In this document: piece by piece, positions 34,397 to 43,039 of the stretch
Layout of the letters: each line of letters starts with the position of its first letter
How positions within the stretch are numbered: position 1 is the stretch's first letter
Program-made: the position numbers and the translations under genes
Notes under the pieces: generated by a model
What the model saw: only the letters and a program-made list of their open reading frames with translations
Database searches by the model: none
Told to the model about the DNA's origin: nothing
From: Polyangiaceae bacterium
Lineage (GTDB): Bacteria > Myxococcota_A > Polyangia > Polyangiales > Polyangiaceae
Direction: 5' to 3'
DNA length: 64,000 nucleotides
NCBI GenBank assembly: GCA_016712345.1
Contig: JADJRH010000011.1
Span: 2,542,001 to 2,606,000 of the forward strand

Positions 34397-36290
34397 GGGG
34401 AAGGTTCTACCTGAATGAGCAGGACAACTTTCGGTGCAGTTGCCTTAGACGGTATGTTTCAACCGTTCTCACTCTCCCCGCGGTGCTTGCAACATCCGCG
34501 AGGCATCTTTCGTCACGTGTCGGTTTCCCTTCTCAGGGCGGCTTTTCGCGTGGCCGCGATCTGGACAGGGATATTCGGGTTTTTCACCCTTCGCAGTTTG
34601 GTTGCCATTCTCTCGCGCGGCGCTGCACACTCTTTATACAAAGGTGCTGTTGGCCGCTCATTCCCTGCGCCCATCGGCTGAGGGAACCTCACGAAAGACC
34701 TACCAACCAAGATGCACGATGTCGTTTCGCTGTTTCGACGGCTGGATTCCAAGTCCAAACCGCTTTCCCAACGTTACCAGAACTCTTTTTTTCAGAGCAG
34801 GGTTAGTGCTCTAAAACAAGCGGTTCCGTGCACCTTCGGCTAAGTTGCCACTCGCAGATTTGCATTTGCGAGCAGGGATCCATTTCAGGTCAACAGGTCA
34901 GTTGATCTTCTATGGAGGGGTATAACCAAGCCTTTCGGCTCACTCACACCCGTCAGCACCCTTACCACTTCTGACAACGGCTGCTCTTCTCGTCCAGATG
35001 AGCAGTCTCACCAGTTGCTCAAGAACCCGGTGTTTACGTGTTCTCAAGATGCTGCAACTTTGCTTCTACAACCGACGTTTGCGTTCACGAGCACCCTGTA
35101 GCGAGAACCCTCTTCTGTGTACACCCTTACCGCGTCTTCCAGTTACCCAAAAGGACGGTACGTCACACAGCGGCGTTGCGCTTGACGGCGCAAGTTCCGG
35201 CTTTGGCCCCGGTTCATACGATTACGGGGTGGCTTCCACCGTAAGATCAAGCCGAGTCGCGTTATCAACGACCAGTCGGACTTGATGAACCGGACACCTC
35301 TGACACCCTTTGCACACCGCAGTTGCCTGCGATTTGCCCCTTTCCGAGAGAGCTGCGTTTCCGCAGATGTCGGACTGGGAATTTCAGGTTGAAAAGCCGC
35401 TCGTCAAAACGAACTTCTCGAACCTTGAAACCGAGTGCCTTCCATTGCAAGAACCCTTTGAAACAGCCTTTCGACCACCTCTCCGGGAGCGCTTGACCTT
35501 GCCGGCCGGCAAGTTTCAGCGCGACCTGTTTTTCACCTGTGAACTTCGAGTTTTTCCCCAACTGCTTTCACACTTGGGATTGCCACCAGAATCTCACCGG
35601 CTAGCCTACCTACCCTTGGTTTTTCACCGCGGTAGGTGAGGCATCAGGCCTTGTTGCAACTTCTGCAAGTGGAGTTCTCCACGAGCACGATTGCGGACCG
35701 CTCAAACCTCCAGTTCAACGATTGCTCTACCTTATCTTGCGATGCGATAGAACCGTGTCGCTGCTCAGGAAGACGGCCCTTTGAGGGGTTTTCACCCGCA
35801 GAAAGAGCCTCCGCCGCAGTGTCTCAAAGCCAGGGGCCGAATCAACGATCCGACGTTCGGCGCTCCTCGTTGCGATTGCTCGCTCCTCGGACTTCGCCCC
35901 GACCTCAATGACTGCGGGCACCTTCTTTCGTCATTTTTCAACCCTTTCCGACGTTGGAACATCGGGCTGAGTTGACCGACTTTCACCGGTTCTTTTCTTT
36001 TGGCTAGCCTCGCGTCGAAACGCGCTTCTACCCTCAGAATGTTTTCCGGTGCCGCACTTGGACAAGCGCCAGCTAAGCGCTCACCCCGCGGCGGGCAAAT
36101 GCTCTCTCGCCGTGTTTCCACAGCGAAAGCTCACCTACCCAGAACTTATTTACCCTGCCTCCCCGCGAAGAGAGACTTGATAAACTCCGTTCAAGGTGCC
36201 TTTCATTACCTGAGTACCCGTGAGGGTAGGGGACAATCGAATTGAACCGCTTACGCGGCTTTTTTCGAAGGCCCCGGCGCCTTTTTCACC
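34352..36290 (-). ncRNA. Putative giant structured noncoding RNA (about 1.9 kb)
   Basis: No convincing coding sequence exists between 34235 and 36818. On the minus strand many stems are visible. Five have GNRA tetraloops: 36246-36259 (GUAA), 35353-35366 (GAAA), 35318-35331 (GCAA), 34929-34940 (GAAA) and 34527-34538 (GAGA). Longer stems are at 35609-35636, 35489-35522 (stem interrupted by GAAA/GUCA), 35222-35244, 35176-35193, 34851-34872, 34794-34812, 34661-34686, 34577-34589, 34479-34500, 34449-34466 and 34421-34444. It ends at the intrinsic terminator. It is far longer than tmRNA or RNase P RNA, and I saw none of the 16S or 23S signature sequences. The 5' end is a guess. Confidence 0.75.
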
Positions 36291-36818
36291 GACTCAGATT
36301 CAAACAGGGGGACGCCCATTTGACCCTCGGCGGCTCGGCGAGTTGACTGTCAGATCGTGGGTAAACCACGCCTCGTCAACCTGCCGCAGCGTTTCAGGTA
36401 ACTTCTGCGTTTGAGTGGAGATCCGCGAACCAGATGTGTCGCAGAACTTCCACCACGCAAGATGCCAAAAAACGACCCCCGTTCGCAACAAAAAACGACA
36501 GCGGGAGCAGAAAAGTTATCCACAGACTTGTCCACAGGGGGTGGTTGAATTTTGACTGTCAAGCTTGATTTTTCATTTCGCGCTTTTGAAACAAGTTTTC
36601 CCGCCGGTTTCACGTTTTGGTCTGAAGTGAGTACACAAAGCAGCTCCGGGAGCGACCTTTGCGCTTTGCGCTTCGCACGGTCGTGATCTCCGTGCCCCCG
36701 TGTTGATTACGGCGTGTCAGGAATCGGGACGTCTCAAGTCATTGCGAGGCGGCTGAAGATACCTCCCCGTCGAACGGGGTCGCGAAGCGCTGGGCTCGGA
36801 AGGAGGGCCTTCTCTGGT
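36291..36818. promoter_or_regulatory. Upstream region between ncRNA and rlmN
   Basis: This region probably carries the promoters of both the ncRNA (minus) and rlmN (plus). It includes TTGACTGTCAG at 36343 and the full palindrome TTGACTGTCAA at 36552-36562, the same core as in the accessory-region arrays. I could not place convincing -35/-10 pairs. Two GTCGTTTTTTG words occur on the minus strand near 36465-36505. Confidence 0.4.
36516..36536 (+). promoter_or_regulatory. Pair of DnaA-box-like sites
   Basis: TTATCCACA at 36516-36524 equals the DnaA-box consensus, and TTGTCCACA at 36528-36536 differs by one base. Start-to-start spacing is 12 bp. No dnaA, dnaN, AT-rich unwinding region or larger cluster is seen, so this is more likely a DnaA-responsive control site than oriC. 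Confidence 0.55.
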
Positions 36819-37943
36819 ATGTTGGCGCTCGTGCGTACACAGAAGCGTACTTCCAGCAAACCCGCGGACGACCTGTTTTCATCTCACGATGCCGCGTCGC
36901 TCACCGCTTGGCTTGTGGAACGCGGTGAAACGAGCACGGCCGCCAAAGCCACCGTGATGAAGGTCATTCGGCATGTGCACACAAGCCGCGGTGAAGTGCC
37001 TTGGTCGGACGAGGCCCTCGCGGCGCTTGGAATCAATAAGAACGCGCGCCAAAAGCTCCTTGCGCTGAGCCCACGTGTTTCGCTGGAGGTCGCGTCGCGC
37101 GCGCCTTCCAACGACGGCTCCATGCGGCTCCTCCTGCGCACGCGAGACGGCGCCCTCATTGAGTCGGTTCTCATTCCGGGTCCGGCAAGAACAACATTAT
37201 GCGTATCGAGTCAGGTGGGTTGTGCTCGAGCATGCTCGTTCTGTGAAACGGGCAGTCACGGTCTGACTCGACAACTCTCGGCGGGGGAGATAGTTGATCA
37301 GGTGCGCATCGCGCTTGTAGAACACGCGGCAAGGGGAGGGGAACCGCCGCTTGTAAACCTTGTTTTCATGGGAATGGGGGAGCCTTTTGACAACCTGACA
37401 GAAGTGCTCCGTGCGATTTCTCTCCTGACCGATGGGCGGGCCTACGATTTTGCGCCGGCTCGAATCACCGTTAGCACCGTGGGCGTTGCTGACAAAATTC
37501 AGGCGTTTTTTGCAGGAACGCGCGCTCGACTGGCGGTGAGCCTCAATGCCCCCGATGATGAACGCCGGTCACGCATGATGCCGGTGAATCAGCGGTTCAA
37601 CTTGGAAGATCTCAAAAAGGCGCTCTTGCAATATATGCCTCGAACGCGCGGGGTTTTGTTTGAATACGTATTGTTTCATGGTGTCAACGACAGCCCTGAA
37701 GACGCGGCAAGACTCGCTGAATATGTGGCCGACATTCCGTGCCGGGTAAACGTCATCCCATGCAACCCGGGCCCCGACCCAACGCTTTTGCCCCCGGAAG
37801 ATGAAGCCATCACCCGTTTTTTACACGAACTCATGTCTCGGGGAGTCACAACGCTTGTCCGTCGTCCGCGCGGGCGAGACGTGGGCGGAGCGTGTGGTCA
37901 ACTGGCCGGCGCAGCGCGAAGGGTCTTGCCCCTGGTTGGGTAG
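36819..37943 (+). CDS. rlmN: RlmN-like 23S rRNA adenine-C2 methyltransferase
   Basis: The protein has 374 residues from the ATG preceded by GGAAGGAGGG. CARACSFCETG is the CxxxCxxC radical-SAM cluster motif, followed by LVNLVFMGMGEPFDN, STVGV, LAVSLNAPDD and VNVIPCNPGPD, all characteristic of RlmN. The last contains the methyl-carrying Cys. A possible second catalytic Cys lies in the C-terminal CGQLAG. It modifies 23S A2503 and some tRNAs. It is the nearest plus-strand gene to the ncRNA locus and shares its upstream region. Confidence 0.9.
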   Translation: MLALVRTQKRTSSKPADDLFSSHDAASLTAWLVERGETSTAAKATVMKVIRHVHTSRGEVPWSDEALAALGINKNARQKLLALSPRVSLEVASRAPSNDGSMRLLLRTRDGALIESVLIPGPARTTLCVSSQVGCARACSFCETGSHGLTRQLSAGEIVDQVRIALVEHAARGGEPPLVNLVFMGMGEPFDNLTEVLRAISLLTDGRAYDFAPARITVSTVGVADKIQAFFAGTRARLAVSLNAPDDERRSRMMPVNQRFNLEDLKKALLQYMPRTRGVLFEYVLFHGVNDSPEDAARLAEYVADIPCRVNVIPCNPGPDPTLLPPEDEAITRFLHELMSRGVTTLVRRPRGRDVGGACGQLAGAARRVLPLVG

Positions 37944-37956
37944 ATTGCGGAGTCGC

Positions 37957-37984
37957 GCCCCGATGCTGCGGGCTGTTCTTTTTT
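37957..37984 (+). terminator. Possible terminator of rlmN
   Basis: A short GCCC...GGGC hairpin is followed by TGTTCTTTTTT just after the rlmN stop. It lies between convergent genes. The stem is only four or five pairs long. Confidence 0.45.
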
Positions 37985-37990
37985 GAGTTT

Positions 37991-39352
37991 TTAGGGCTTT
38001 TTGAGGGCAACGTAAAAGGATGCGCTGCCGCGCTTGAGGCGCATGAGCATGTGGCCGTCTTTGCTGGCTTCGGTCACCTGAGCTTTGGTGGGCATTTTTA
38101 TACCATCCACCTCCAAGATGGTGTCACCCGCCTTGAGCCCCGCGCGATCGGCCGGAGTATCGGTTGCCACGGCGCCCACTTCCGTCAGGGTTTGTTTGGC
38201 ATTGGAAGGGTCGGTTTTTTCGGCAAGCGTAATTCCAAACCCACCTTGTGAATTGACCTGACGTTGCATGGGTAGAGTGGCGGGCGCCGGGTCTTTGCGC
38301 GATTCAAGCGTGACTTTGGTTTGGTACTTTTTACCCGCGCGAATCACTTCAAACGTGAGAACCTTACCCGGATCTGTCTGAAAAACCTCGCGGATGATGT
38401 CCTGCGCTTCTTTAACGTTTTTGCCACCGATGCTTGTTAGAATATCCCCAGGTTCAAGGTGGGCTTTGGCAGCGGGGCTGTCGTTCGTAACCGCGTTTAC
38501 AAGCGCGCCCCCGGATGATGGTGCCCCGGCAATTTCGGCCGCGAGTTGAGGGGTGACATCTTGCAGACCCACCCCCATCCATGCGCGGTCCACCTTCCCA
38601 TTTTTGAGGAGTTGCTCAGCCACACGTTTGGCCATATTGGCAGGTACCGAAAGGCTGATCCCCTGGGCTTTGGCTGCTGTTTGGGTATTGATACCGAGAA
38701 CCTTCCCATCAATGTTTACGAGCGGCCCACCTGAATTGCCCGCGTTGATAGATGCGTCGGTTTGCAGATAATCTTCGGCCGGATTGGCCCCCCCGCGGCC
38801 CTTGGCGCTGAGTACACCCATGGTGACTGTGTGGCTCAAACCTAGGGGAGATCCGATAGCCAACACAATTTCACCCACGCGCGCCGCATCGCTGTCGGCA
38901 AAAGTGACCGTGGGTAGATTTTTGGCGTCGATTTTTAGAACGGCCAAATCGGTTTGAGGATCGCGGCCGGCAAGTGTGGCGGCAAACACTCTACCGTCTT
39001 TGAGTTTTATACTCACGGCTTTGGCGTCTTCGATCACGTGATTGTTGGTGAGCACCGCGCCGTCGGCCGAGAAGATCACGCCCGAACCAACGCCGCGTTT
39101 GCCCGCTTCACCCGGTTTGGTTGCCGAGTCGTTTGCCACCGTCACTTCAACCTGAACGACCGACGGACTCACCTTTTCGGCAACGTCGGCCATTCCTTCA
39201 CTTAGTTTTTTGAGTTCTGCCGGGGCCGCCTTTACCGCCGGGGCCGCGGTGGCAGCAGGGGCAGCGGCGGGAAGTTGAGGCTTGGTTTGAGCGAACGCCG
39301 GAGCGCTCGCGGCGAGCATGAGGACGCAGGTGGCGAGGACGCGGGGTTTCAT
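37991..39352 (-). CDS. htrA: HtrA/DegP-type periplasmic serine protease with two PDZ domains
   Basis: The protein has 453 residues from the ATG that begins a clear signal peptide (ATCVLMLAASAPAFAQ). The catalytic triad is His105 (TNNHVIED), Asp135 (DPQTDLAVLKI) and Ser207 (INAGNSGGPL). Two PDZ domains follow (about 285-370 and 380-450, LEPGDILTSIGGKNV and LKAGDTILEVDGIKM). It probably degrades or refolds damaged envelope proteins. The long frame reaching 39907 overlaps the divergent M28 gene and is not the real start. Confidence 0.9.
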   Translation of the reverse strand: MKPRVLATCVLMLAASAPAFAQTKPQLPAAAPAATAAPAVKAAPAELKKLSEGMADVAEKVSPSVVQVEVTVANDSATKPGEAGKRGVGSGVIFSADGAVLTNNHVIEDAKAVSIKLKDGRVFAATLAGRDPQTDLAVLKIDAKNLPTVTFADSDAARVGEIVLAIGSPLGLSHTVTMGVLSAKGRGGANPAEDYLQTDASINAGNSGGPLVNIDGKVLGINTQTAAKAQGISLSVPANMAKRVAEQLLKNGKVDRAWMGVGLQDVTPQLAAEIAGAPSSGGALVNAVTNDSPAAKAHLEPGDILTSIGGKNVKEAQDIIREVFQTDPGKVLTFEVIRAGKKYQTKVTLESRKDPAPATLPMQRQVNSQGGFGITLAEKTDPSNAKQTLTEVGAVATDTPADRAGLKAGDTILEVDGIKMPTKAQVTEASKDGHMLMRLKRGSASFYVALKKP

Positions 39353-39552
39353 AGGGCCTTCGACGGACGAGCCTTGCGCATTCTTCCAGCGGCGCAAAGG
39401 CTTTGGCACAATTGGAGCAAAAAATTCCAAAAGCCGACCCAAAAAAGTGCGGCGGCCGGTGTTGGCTGGAGGATGCCGTGGAACCGGACGGCCCTTGCAC
39501 GTGTCGCCGACGGAGTATGCCTGCACGACCTTTTCGACCTCCTTTTCCGTGG

Positions 39553-40539
39553 ATGAAAATGACCTTTTCTGCATTGGCGGTGATGACTGCGGGATCATTT
39601 TTTTACGGTTGCATGTTGCACATGCCCGGCGAGAGCAAGACGCCGCCTCTACCCCCAATAACTTCGGAGGAGAGCAGTGCCGCCGCCGATCTGAAAAGGT
39701 ATGTGACAACCCTGGCCGTGGAAATCGGCGAACGGAACACGCGCCGCCCGGCCGAGCTTGAACGGGCCGCTCTGTGGATTGAAGCCGAGTTGAGTCAGGC
39801 AGGGTATACTCCCGAGCGAAATACGTATTTTGTCGATGGGGTTGCTTGCTCCAACATTGAAGTGAACATCGCCGGGCGAGACAAAACCAAGGTTGTTTTG
39901 GGCGCACATTACGATTCGGCGGTGGGTAGCCCCGGCGCTAACGACAACGGTTCAGGGGTGGCCGCGCTCTTGTGGTTGGCGAAAAAACTCAAGAGCAGCT
40001 CGCCGAATCAAACCTTGACACTTGTATTCTTTGTCAACGAGGAGCCGCCCTACTTTTTAACATCACGCATGGGAAGTCGGGTGTGGGCCGATGCGGCGAA
40101 AGCGCGCGGAGACAGCGTTTCTGCAATGCTCAGCTTGGAGACAATGGGCTTTTATACGGACAAACCTGATAGTCAACACTACCCATTTCCAATTGGTGCT
40201 TTTTATCCAAGCGAAGGCAATTTTCTTGGATTTGTGGCCAACATCGACAGCGGTGATCTGGCGCGTGAGGCGGTGCGTGAGTTTCGAAAAGAGGCGAGTT
40301 TGCCCTCTGAGGGTACGGCCCTTCCAAGCCACACAACCGGCGTAGATTGGAGCGACCACGCATCGTTTTGGAGGCACGGTTGGCCGGCGCTCATGGTGAC
40401 CGATACAGCACCGTTTCGATATCCCCATTACCATCAAAGAACAGACCTACCCGACAAGATCGACTTTGAGAGTTTGGCCCGAGCGGTGGTGGGGCTTGAA
40501 AAGGTGGTCCGCTTGTTGGCAAACGCTGAAAGAACTTGA
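39553..40539 (+). CDS. M28-family aminopeptidase-like metalloprotease lipoprotein
   Basis: The protein has about 328 residues if it starts at MKMTFSALAV; the open frame begins further upstream. FFYGCML is a lipobox. Zinc-ligand motifs are LGAHYDS, GANDNGSG, FFVNEEPP, and PHYHQRTD, in the M28 order (His, Asp, Glu-Glu, ..., His). It is likely a periplasmic or surface peptidase. It is divergently transcribed from htrA; the start is uncertain. Confidence 0.75.
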   Translation: MKMTFSALAVMTAGSFFYGCMLHMPGESKTPPLPPITSEESSAAADLKRYVTTLAVEIGERNTRRPAELERAALWIEAELSQAGYTPERNTYFVDGVACSNIEVNIAGRDKTKVVLGAHYDSAVGSPGANDNGSGVAALLWLAKKLKSSSPNQTLTLVFFVNEEPPYFLTSRMGSRVWADAAKARGDSVSAMLSLETMGFYTDKPDSQHYPFPIGAFYPSEGNFLGFVANIDSGDLAREAVREFRKEASLPSEGTALPSHTTGVDWSDHASFWRHGWPALMVTDTAPFRYPHYHQRTDLPDKIDFESLARAVVGLEKVVRLLANAERT

Positions 40540-40607
40540 TGCTTCACGCCGTTCAGAACTGCACGGTAGATCGGTTGAAATCGCGCGCAGTAGGAAACAC
40601 CAGCCAC

Positions 40608-41405
40608 CTACGGGTAGGGATCTTCCCCGTCGTTACTCAACCATACCTTGTCAAGAAAAAGACCGTCGGGCGGTGCGGTGATGCCCGCATCGCGCCTGTC
40701 GAGTGACTGGAGAGCGCGAGCGGCGCTGCCCGCGGGTTTTCTACCGCGAATAATGTCCACAAGAGTTCCAACAATAATCCTGACCATATTGTGCATGAAC
40801 GCGTTGCCTTCGACGGCGATCCACACGTTTCGCGGATCGGAAGGGTCCACCGACGGTGCGATGGAGTGAACCGTCCGAACGGTGTTTTCGCGCTCATCCG
40901 CCGCCGATCGAAACGCGGCAAAATCGTGTGTACCCACGAGCGACGCACTCTCAGCAATCAGCGTGTCGATTGTAGTGGAGGTAAGGTTTTCGTGAATGCG
41001 CCATGTGCGCCCCTCAAGAAAAGGGTCGCGCAGCGGATCAAACGTAATTCGATATCGATACCGTTTGCGCACCGCCGCAAACCGCGGAACGAACCCTTCA
41101 GGCACGCGCGCCGCGCGCCGAACGGCAATGTCTTCGGGGAGGTGTCGCGCCAAACCCAGCGCCCAACCTTTGGGCGGAACGGCGCTCGCCGTATCAAACG
41201 CCACACGCTGATCAAGCGCGTGTACACCTGCATCGGTGCGGCTCGCGCCTCGAACTTCTTTGATTGTCGGGTCCACCGCCTGCAAAGCGCCGAGGAGTTC
41301 CCCGGCAACGGTGCGCTGGCCGGGCTGTTTTACAAACCCGGAAAACCGACCGCCGTCGTACGCAATGCTCAGCAGAATTCCTGAAACGAGGGTTGGCTGG
41401 GTCAC
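40608..41405 (-). CDS. truA: tRNA pseudouridine(38-40) synthase TruA
   Basis: The protein has 265 residues. ASRTDAGVHALDQRV contains the catalytic Asp58, and FMHNMVRIIVGTL is the C-terminal conserved block. These are diagnostic for TruA, which modifies U38-40 of the anticodon stem. It lies 19 bp upstream of (in genome order) a small lipoprotein gene in the same direction. Confidence 0.93.
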   Translation of the reverse strand: MTQPTLVSGILLSIAYDGGRFSGFVKQPGQRTVAGELLGALQAVDPTIKEVRGASRTDAGVHALDQRVAFDTASAVPPKGWALGLARHLPEDIAVRRAARVPEGFVPRFAAVRKRYRYRITFDPLRDPFLEGRTWRIHENLTSTTIDTLIAESASLVGTHDFAAFRSAADERENTVRTVHSIAPSVDPSDPRNVWIAVEGNAFMHNMVRIIVGTLVDIIRGRKPAGSAARALQSLDRRDAGITAPPDGLFLDKVWLSNDGEDPYP

Positions 41406-41423
41406 AACGAAGCGCCTTGCGGT

Positions 41424-41750
41424 TTACGGCGCTTCGTACTCACCAAACGCGAACAAACAGGCGTCGAGCCGACCACCGGTGAATGGGTCGCCGTTTTCGT
41501 CAACGCAACATTCAACAGCGTCGGCGCGCTCGCCGTTGACCACGCAAACACCAAAGGCGTTGCACGGGTTTTCAACGTCGTTTTGCATGCCGTCTTCAGT
41601 CACGTTGTCTTCACACGTGGGCGTTGCGCCTTGCTCGGAACAACCAAGCGAAAACATGACCGCGGCAAATGCGCCGACGAGCCACAGGGCGGCGCGGAGC
41701 GACTTGTGTACACTTTGTGACCCGACCGTCTGTTTCTTTGCGACGGACAT
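41424..41750 (-). CDS. Small Cys-rich lipoprotein
   Basis: The protein has 108 residues from the MSVAKK start. The hydrophobic segment ends AVMFSLGCSEQG, a lipobox. Six Cys follow (CEDN, CNAFGVCVV, ECCVDEN, DACLFAF), so it is probably disulphide rich and periplasmic. No family is recognised. It is in one run with the AgmX-like gene upstream, separated by about 10 bp. Confidence 0.55.
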   Translation of the reverse strand: MSVAKKQTVGSQSVHKSLRAALWLVGAFAAVMFSLGCSEQGATPTCEDNVTEDGMQNDVENPCNAFGVCVVNGERADAVECCVDENGDPFTGGRLDACLFAFGEYEAP

Positions 41751-41760
41751 CGAAGCGCTC

Positions 41761-42363
41761 CTATTGCTTGATGGTGAAGTTGATGGGGACATTCACAACA
41801 ACACAACCGCGGGTGGGCGGTGGAAATGAGCGTCCCTGAAACCGGCTGAGTACGCAAGAGCTGACCTGAGGTGACCCAACGGTATCGTTGGTGATGGCGG
41901 CGCCGCATACCTGACCGCTCGAACCGACCTGCACGCTCACGTTCATTTTGCCGCTCACCTCACCCTTTTGGAGCGCACGATTGTAACAGCCGCGCGCCCC
42001 CGCCGCGGCGCTTGAAATGGCCGAAGACAGCGACGAATTCCCTTCACCCTCGCCGCACTTTCCACATGGATTGGGGCCACCGGCGCCGGCAACCGCCTTG
42101 CCACCCGACGCCGACGCCGAAGCGGTGGGCTCAGGTTCAACCTCAATTTTGGGGGGCGGCGGAGGCGCAAACTGAGGCGGGGGAGGGGCGGTGGTTGATG
42201 CAGGCGGTGGAGCGGTGATGATCTGCGGCGTCGGCGGCGGGGATTTAAAGCGCCACACAAGCAACGCCACGATCGCAACACCCATCACAGCGATGCCGGC
42301 GATGTACATGCCGGTGCCTTTGGACTTACCGGGAATCTCTGGCTCTTGATCAGTTTCTGACAC
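41761..42363 (-). CDS. AgmX/PglI-type C-terminal-domain protein
   Basis: The protein has 200 residues. One TM segment (GMYIAGIAVMGVAIVALLVW) is followed by a Pro-rich linker and a C-terminal domain (ARGCYNRALQKGEVSGKMNVSVQVGSSGQV ... SSCVLSRFQGRSFPPP). This pattern, with a conserved Cys-Tyr and a final Cys-x-FPxP, defines the AgmX/PglI C-terminal domain known from gliding-motility and energy-transducer-like proteins of myxobacteria. It probably spans the periplasm. Its exact role here is unknown. Confidence 0.75.
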   Translation of the reverse strand: MSETDQEPEIPGKSKGTGMYIAGIAVMGVAIVALLVWRFKSPPPTPQIITAPPPASTTAPPPPQFAPPPPPKIEVEPEPTASASASGGKAVAGAGGPNPCGKCGEGEGNSSLSSAISSAAAGARGCYNRALQKGEVSGKMNVSVQVGSSGQVCGAAITNDTVGSPQVSSCVLSRFQGRSFPPPTRGCVVVNVPINFTIKQ

Positions 42364-42455
42364 GGTGATCTCGCTCTGCGAACGCCCCGGGCGCGACGGG
42401 CAGTGTATCGGGGTTTAGTGGCGTGTCCATCCTTGGAATGCCTCGGGATGCTGCT

Positions 42456-43031
42456 TCAGAGAAGTCGCAAAAATCTGAGCGTGGTGTCACCGTACGTGCG
42501 CTCGCGTTCAACAGCGAACACCAAGCTTTCCCGAGGTGGCCTCCGGGTTGCGTGTTCGAGAATAATGCGCGCCTGCGGGGCGAAAAGAACGGCGATGCTT
42601 TCAAGGGCGGCGAGTGCGTCATCCACGTCGTCGTACGGCGGGTCGGCAAAAACAAGATCGAAGGCGGGCGGAGTACTGTCGGCCTGCAACGTGCTTTTTT
42701 GAAACTCGCCGAGCAGGCGGTGCACAGCCCGCTGAACCGATTCGCCCATCACGCGAGCCTCGTTTTCAAGCTGAAGTGTTTTGAGATTTTCGCGGAGGGC
42801 TGCGAGAGCCGGCCGCGCATTTTCAACAAACGTCGCGTGTGATGCCCCTCGCGAAAGAGCCTCAATTCCAAGCGCCCCGGTGCCTGCGTACACATCGAGA
42901 ACGCGGGCATTGTGTACACTTGCGAGAGCTGAGAAAAGAGCCTCGCGAACGCGATCGGTTGTGGGCCTTGTGGACATTCCGCGCGGCGCAACCAACGTTC
43001 TGCCGCCGAGTGCGCCGGCGATCACGCGCAT
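42456..43031 (-). CDS. rsmD: 16S rRNA (guanine966-N2)-methyltransferase RsmD
   Basis: The protein has 191 residues from MRVIAGALGGRTL. STRPTTDRVREALFSAL, ARVLDVYAGTGALGIEALSRGA and LVFADPPYDD are the canonical RsmD motifs (SAM site and DPPY). The larger frame to 43238 runs into the upstream gene. It sits 9 bp after the PEGA-domain gene in the same direction. Confidence 0.92.
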   Translation of the reverse strand: MRVIAGALGGRTLVAPRGMSTRPTTDRVREALFSALASVHNARVLDVYAGTGALGIEALSRGASHATFVENARPALAALRENLKTLQLENEARVMGESVQRAVHRLLGEFQKSTLQADSTPPAFDLVFADPPYDDVDDALAALESIAVLFAPQARIILEHATRRPPRESLVFAVERERTYGDTTLRFLRLL

Positions 43032-43039
43032 GTGTACGC

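Noticed and set aside
34415..36245. Short reading frames of up to about 110 codons in the ncRNA region
   Set aside because: They overlap each other on both strands, lack ribosome binding sites and recognisable homology, and cross the hairpins.
34400..36250. rRNA operon (16S or 23S) as the explanation for the noncoding region
   Set aside because: The universal 16S and 23S signature segments are absent on both strands, there is no flanking tRNA or 5S, and the length fits neither gene.
36516..36536. Replication origin oriC
   Set aside because: Only two DnaA boxes, no AT-rich unwinding element and no dnaA, dnaN or gidA nearby.
39353..39907. N-terminal extension of the HtrA protease frame
   Set aside because: The signal peptide begins at 39352, and the extension overlaps the divergent M28 peptidase gene.
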